From the NCBI RefSeq assembly GCF_019175385.1, contig NC_083345.1:124003657-124067656 (forward strand): DNA of 64,000 nucleotides, written 5' to 3'. Position numbers and translations under genes: made by a program. This document shows, piece after piece, positions 58,789 through 64,000 of this stretch. Under the pieces are notes generated by a model that saw nothing but the letters and a program-made list of their open reading frames with translations, was not told the DNA's origin and searched no databases. This stretch comes from Lycium barbarum (taxonomy: Eukaryota; Streptophyta; Magnoliopsida; Solanales; Solanaceae). How positions within the stretch are numbered: position 1 is the stretch's first letter; each line of letters opens with the position of its first letter.

Positions 58789-59900
58789 TTACTTAGGTTC
58801 TAACCATAACGGACTTAGTTTAAATAGGCTTTGTGTGCTTATTTGAAATCACTTTATTTACTTGTTAACTATTTTTTTACATGCTATTAATTGTTTTGTT
58901 TGATATAAACTGTTTGTTTGATATAAACTGCTTATGTGTTACTTGCTTTGATAAAATTGTCATTCCGTTCATATTTCCTCCATTTCTGGAAAACTCACAC
59001 ATATTCACACACTTGAAACGGTTTCGCGGTTCGCGCCCGTTCACTACTAAATTACCCCTTTAGTTGGATTGATCTTGTGGATTTAGTCGATCATCGGTGC
59101 AGTCGACGGCCACGGACTTTCCACTCCCAAGTTGTCCGCTTGGGAGAACCTTGTGTCATAAGAAGCCAACTCTTAGTCAACCTAAGATAGAGCTAAACCA
59201 ACACACTTTATTAAGAGCATACATTTCATGACCTAGGAGGTTTAATACCCTTGGTGTATTAAATCCATTAGATGACTTTACCCAAACGTCCAAGCGGGTT
59301 CACGACCCCGAGTGACACCAATCATACTTTATGTGCATGTTTGAAGGATAATTGTGCCTAAATATTGACTATTTGCTCTAATTAATTAAACTTTAGAAAG
59401 GAGGGAATGACTAACATTTTATGACACGTATGTATTTGCATTGGAGTACAACAAATGACGAATATCAAGGACATTACAAATGGAGCTAGAAGTTAGGCAT
59501 AGAAGTTCTATTTACTTTACTTAGATTAGGAAACACTTTATGTTGTATTGATTTGACATGTAATAAATATTATATTATTTTGTACTTTATTTTTTGAAAA
59601 ATAGAATTTGTCTAATTAATTAAAAGCAACGGGATGACATATTATGGCACACTTTATCCTTCAAACAACGTTAGGCCCACCTCTGGCACAAAGAGGTCAA
59701 ATGCATATTAGGACGCGTTATTATCGTTTATATCTGTTTGACAATTTGTTTGACTCTATTTGTTAAAATTATTTGCTACATGTCTTACTTGACTTTACGT
59801 GACCATGACTTTACCTAGATATGTTCATGAGATTAACATCGTTTATACTGTATGTCTATTTTATCTTATTCCCAAGAAGAGAGTTGATTCGTGTTGACAC
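58789..59900 (+). other. Leader of the Ogre-like element
   Basis: About 1.1 kb between primer site and gag. The short frame at 58881-59063 shows no domain. Some Ogre elements carry an extra ORF before gag; I see no convincing one here. Confidence 0.5.
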
Positions 59901-62030
59901 TTGATAGCCGACCATCCTTACATCACGAGATCAAAGACATCATCGTTACCTGAACGTAGTTGGGCTGTCCAAGGAAATGAAATTACTATGTCTGATCCAG
60001 CCGCATCTATTCCAACTGGTGTAGAAAACATCGTGATCTCTAGCGATCCGCCCGAGACTTCCGAACACGGAACTGCTATTCAACGGGATGAACATATCGC
60101 CCGCCTGACTCAAGAAATTGAGAATCTACGTGGAGAACTAAATCGGGTTAGGGACTTGACCAATTTATCCATCACACTCCAAAATTCACCTTCTGAACCT
60201 AGCAATACTGCACCAGAACCACCTCGTTTCTCATCATTCGAATCCCTAGTTCCTGAGCATTTTCCTCCCCAAAACAATGCACCTACCAACAACAACTTAC
60301 CTCCAATCACCCCCGCAAATCCACCAAATCCATCATCCGCCTATACTCCCCCACAAAGTCAACCACCCACTCACACCAGCTATACTCCTCCACAAAATCA
60401 ACCACCCACCTACACTACCTATGTCGCTCGTAATCCACCACCCGTCAACCCACCAAGTCAATCGCTAGTTCACACTCTCTATGCTCCTTTACCCACCAAC
60501 ACTAATCCACTACCCACAACCACTCCTCTAAACCCACCAAATCAATCACCTATAAACACCACTTATAACACACCACCTCCGGTCCAAAACACTCCCATCG
60601 CCCAAACTTATCCAACCCAGCATATGCACGGGGCACACTTTGTCACCCCAAATGCACAATATGTTCCTCCGGTATACGCCACGGACATACAAGCCTTTAC
60701 CAACCCAGTAACGGTCAGGTTCCAACCCGAGGTAGATCAATACGAAGAAATGGAAAAGGATGCAAAGGCAGGGGCAGATAACATATTGCTAAAAGAGATC
60801 CACAGTCTCAAAGAAGCAATGAGAAACCTTCAAGTTGCTAGGGGAACTAAGAGTGTGGAATACGAAGATCTTTGTGTTCAACCTGACGTCGATTTACCCG
60901 TAGGCTACAAACCGCCGAAATTTGATACATTCAATGGAACAAGCGACCCTCATACACACTTAAGGGCTTATTGTGACAAACTGGTTGGAGTAGGTAGAGA
61001 CCAGAACATAAGGATGAAACTCTTCATAAGAAGCTTATCTAGCGAAGCACTTACTTGGTATACACAACAGGATGTCCGTAAATGGCGTGGTTGGAGTGAC
61101 ATGGCCCAAGACTTTATGGACAGATTCAGTTTTAACACCGATATCACGCCAGATAGAGTCTACATGACTAAGTTAACCAAGAAATCAGCTGAGACATTCC
61201 GCGAGTATGCGTTACGTTGGAGGTCAGAAGCGGCTAGGGTTCAACCTCCGATGAGTGATAGAGAAATGACTGCTACCTTCATTGAATGTCAGGCTGGCAT
61301 ATTTTATGAGAAAATGATAGGTATGATGGGACAAAAATTCACAGAAGTTGTTCGAATGGGAGAAGCCTTAGAAGAAGGAATCAAATCGGGGAAAATTCAG
61401 GATCTTATTGCTTTACAAGCAATAAACAAAGCTATTCAATCTGGCTCTATCAACGGGGTTAAAAAGAAGAAGGAAGATGTCACTGCAGTCATGAACGTCC
61501 AAAAGCATGAGCCGAGCCAAGCTCCACCCACAACAACCTTTCTATCCTTACCACTACCCTGAACCCTACCAAGCTCCACTATCTCCTCACCCTGTCTACA
61601 ACACCCAAGCTAGCTACTACCAACCCCGAGCACCTCCACATCAAAACCCACGTCCATATCAACCCGTCCAAGCTCCAACTTACCAAAGTCGACCACATGC
61701 TGCACCTAGAGCTCGTCCAAACCTTGATACCAAAAACACCCGTAACTACACTCAGATCGCTGAACCCTTGGCTCAATTGTTTGAAAGAATGAAAGCAGCA
61801 GGCGTAATACAACCGATTGAAGGGAAAATTCCCGATCCTATCCCAAATGCTTTGATGGTTCCAAGCGCTGTGCCTACCATTCTGGAGTTGCTGGGCACGC
61901 CATTGAAGATTGCTATGGGTTTAAAAACAAAATCGAAGCCCTGATTAAGGAAGGAGTAATCCAGCTCGCTGAAGCTAAGCCCAATGTGGTCAACAATCCT
62001 TTACCTGCTCACGAAGATGCTAAGATTTGA
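59901..62030 (+). pseudogene. Ogre-type gag with two frameshifts
   Basis: The frame is open from 59901 after a TGA at 59895; the first ATG is at 59988 (residue 30 of the open frame), so the original start may have been lost. Order: coiled coil (about 62-95), long Pro/Gln/Thr-rich stretch (about 120-240, repeated YTPPQ-type units), second helix (283-312), retrotransposon gag domain (about 340-470; WYTQQDVRKWRGWSDMAQDFMDRF region shortened here to WRGWSDMAQDFMDRF). Near 61520-61540 the frame shifts by one and near 61850 shifts back, after which RCAYHSGVAGHAIEDC, the CCHC-like knuckle, is encoded, with a stop at 62028. Gag forms particles. Two breaks plus the missing pol make the copy defective. 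Confidence 0.85.
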
Positions 62031-62584
62031 AAGAATCCAGTGTGTCAATCAGAAGGGTGGAAATGGCTAGATCATCAACTTTATCGCTCCCGTGGGAACA
62101 ATCCAATACAACTACTCACAACACCAAGGAGAGACTCTGAAGAATTGAACTTGTACTCCGTCCCCGATTCGCCGGGAGTCTTGGTAGCATGAACACGTAG
62201 TGAACTCGTTTTCTTTTATTGATGCTTGAACCGTACCCAAAATTTTGTTTGTTTTGCTTCATCTTTTGGAAGCTTGATCGTGAAAACTATGAATGCATTT
62301 CTGATTTTCCTTAATCATCTACTATTTCCCTTAATCATCTATTATTGTTATTTCCTACTTATCAAATCTGTCAACTCTAAGATTGTGACATGAAATGTAC
62401 GAACAGACAAACATACATCCCGAGAGAGTAGCAAAGAAACTAGGGGACAAGACAAGATTCCACTCGAAAGAAATTTAAATAGCCAATAGGTGATGACATA
62501 AGCCTGAGAGCTAGCAATCCAAGAAGAAGTCAAAGGACGACATTAGGTAAAACAACCTAATTTGCAACCTTTCCTTTAACATCC
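62031..62584 (+). other. 3' non-coding region, gag-to-repeat junction
   Basis: Begins directly after the gag stop where protease should follow, so several kilobases of pol were deleted or never present. No frame with a pol motif. Confidence 0.6.
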
Positions 62585-63255
62585 TTACGAACTACGCTGA
62601 CCTGATTCCCATGGGGGATACGTAGGCAAATCACATAGGGTTCGGTTGCATTTAAAATTAAAAAAAAAATCAAAAGATTTTGCATACATACGAACTACGC
62701 TTGACCTGATTCCTCGGTGGATACATAGGCAGCCCACATAAGGACTCGGTCATACTAGGTTAGAATTTTTCCCATTTGCGTGCATACGAACTACGTTGTG
62801 ACCTGATTCTCATGGTGAGATACGTAGGCAGCCCACATAGGGTTCGGTTGCATTTAGAACAAAAATCAAAAGATTTTGCATGCGTACGAACTACGTTCTG
62901 ACCTGATTCTCATGGTGAGATACGTAGGCAGCCCACATAGGGTTCGGTTGCGCAATAACAAAAAAATCCAAAAATTCCTTACACAAAGAAAACCACACAG
63001 GGCCTGATTCCCCCGGAGGAATTCGTAGACTGTTAACATACAGATCCGTCACACCTAGATAAAATCCAACAAACCTTTTACCATTTATATAGCAGAACTA
63101 CGCCGACCTGATTCCCTTGGTGGGATACGTAGGCAATCCACATCGGGTTCGGTCCCTTTATTAGAAAACTTCAGACCATTCTTCCTTACGAACTACGTTC
63201 TGACCTGATTCCTCGGCGGATACGTAGGCAACCTATATAAGGTTCGGTCACACCG
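62585..63255 (+). repeat. Tandem array, about 100-bp units, Ogre 3' region
   Basis: Seven units, each with GAACTACG, GACCTGATTC, a small hairpin, GATACGTAGGCA and GGGTTCGGT, separated by variable A-rich spacers. The core is shared with the 308-bp array at 1-985. Confidence 0.9.
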
Positions 63256-63492
63256 CAACATAAATTTAGTACACCCTTCAGAACCAAAACTGGGGCATAT
63301 TTTTTTTGAGAAAAAATATAGACAAAAGAACGGGGACATTGACAAGATTAAGGCTACCAGACAGGAAGTATTATAGATCGATTACTTTGGAAGTGTCACA
63401 ATCTGAAGTTGGCAGAAATATCTTATAACTTACACACATATATTTATACATATATCTTTCATTACACACATATATATCTTTCCTTAGATACA

Positions 63493-63541
<49 letters not shown>

Positions 63542-64000
63542 CACAACTTATATACATATAGTCACATCTCCTTATACATATACCTACATACCTACCTTTC
63601 AAATCAAATACTTTCTTGCAATTGTTTCACTACTGTTCACCTACCGAGCCTTGAACGGAGATCACAAGATCCAAACAAATAAGACGAATGGAGCACCAAC
63701 AAAGTCAAGCTGCGAGTCAACACGAATCAACTTCCCCCCTCCCAAACTAAGAATTTTTCTTTGAGCGCAGGGATCAAAAGGCCACGAGATCAACAGTCAA
63801 GTCTATCAATCAGGGCCATTGTGGCCTCGCCTCAAAAGCCATACGGCTTTACTTCCAACCTTATCTTTTAATTTATTTTTTATCAAAATAATTTTATAAC
63901 TTTATACACCTATTTTTGTAGGTTGACGAGATTGAAGGCAAATTAAATCAGGATTACGTGTCCTGAATTTGGCCTGTCACGATACCCTCAACATCATGAG
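63256..64000 (+). other. 3' part of the Ogre-like element before its 3' LTR
   Basis: A (TA)n run at 63497-63539 is preceded by ACATATATATC words. 63800-63850 carries CCATTGTGGCCTCGCC. No gene; the 3' LTR start is not reached. Confidence 0.5.

Larger units (their letters stand above)
53332..64000 (+). mobile_element. Ogre-like LTR retrotransposon, pol-less, 3' end outside window
   Basis: 5' LTR 53332-58767, primer site 58771-58788, leader with short frames, frameshifted gag 59901-62030, then directly a 3' non-coding part with about 100-bp repeats (62585-63255) and an AT microsatellite. Gag architecture, giant LTR and Arg-type primer site all fit the Ogre/Tat clade. Protease, reverse transcriptase, RNase H and integrase are absent, so it is non-autonomous. 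No 3' LTR by 64000. Confidence 0.82.

Noticed and set aside
63492..63764. 90-codon frame starting in a (TA)n run
   Set aside because: Its first third is microsatellite (Tyr-Ile repeats) and the rest has no recognisable domain; it lies in the element 3' region.

Overview
The window is a transposon-dominated stretch of a plant nuclear genome, almost certainly from the nightshade family (Solanaceae). The one intact gene is intronless and encodes a secreted subtilase whose closest recognisable relatives are the tomato P69 proteases. The repeat families also look solanaceous: Tekay-like LTRs ending in GGGGTGTGACA, Tat/Ogre-like elements primed by an Arg-type tRNA site, RTE LINE 3' ends, and Stowaway, CACTA and hAT MITEs. 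I cannot resolve the genus. I saw no tRNA, rRNA, organellar or bacterial sequence.

Layout. 1-3904 is the 5' part of a minus-strand Tat/Ogre-type element (tandem repeats, leader, primer site, LTR). It cuts into a decayed minus-strand copia element (3905-7469). 7534-10308 is a solo LTR followed by an inverted LTR fragment. 10309-15926 holds MITEs, a hAT-type element and another LTR fragment. 15970-18203 is a dead P69-like subtilase copy. 18932-23053 has a LINE tail, a long-TIR element, a Helitron-like end and a second hAT-type copy. 23565-34447 is an RTE LINE with a 12-bp target duplication, split by a complete but apparently non-coding 9.6-kb Tekay-like element (23750-33365, 5-bp target duplication GCCCA). 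34636-38848 is rich in MITEs. 39759-42011 is the intact subtilase gene, preceded by a tandemly duplicated promoter segment. 42697-53036 is probably a Helitron invaded by a Tnt1-like copia element (43947-52251, target duplication TTCCA), itself invaded by an Athila-like non-autonomous element (45760-51606). 53332 to the end is an Ogre-like element with a 5.4-kb LTR, a frameshifted gag, no pol, and an array of about 100-bp repeats.

How it fits together. The intact gene and the pseudogene lie about 21 kb apart in the same orientation. Short homologous blocks upstream of both suggest a duplicated locus whose two copies were later remodelled differently. Most retroelements here have lost pol and would depend on enzymes from elsewhere. 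The most unusual signals are structural: compensatory hairpins in the Tat/Ogre repeat arrays, a dyad conserved across divergent LTRs, palindromes in LTR interiors, and a duplicated subtilase promoter with doubled TTGAC cores. Coordinates of repeat boundaries and all identity statements are by eye.
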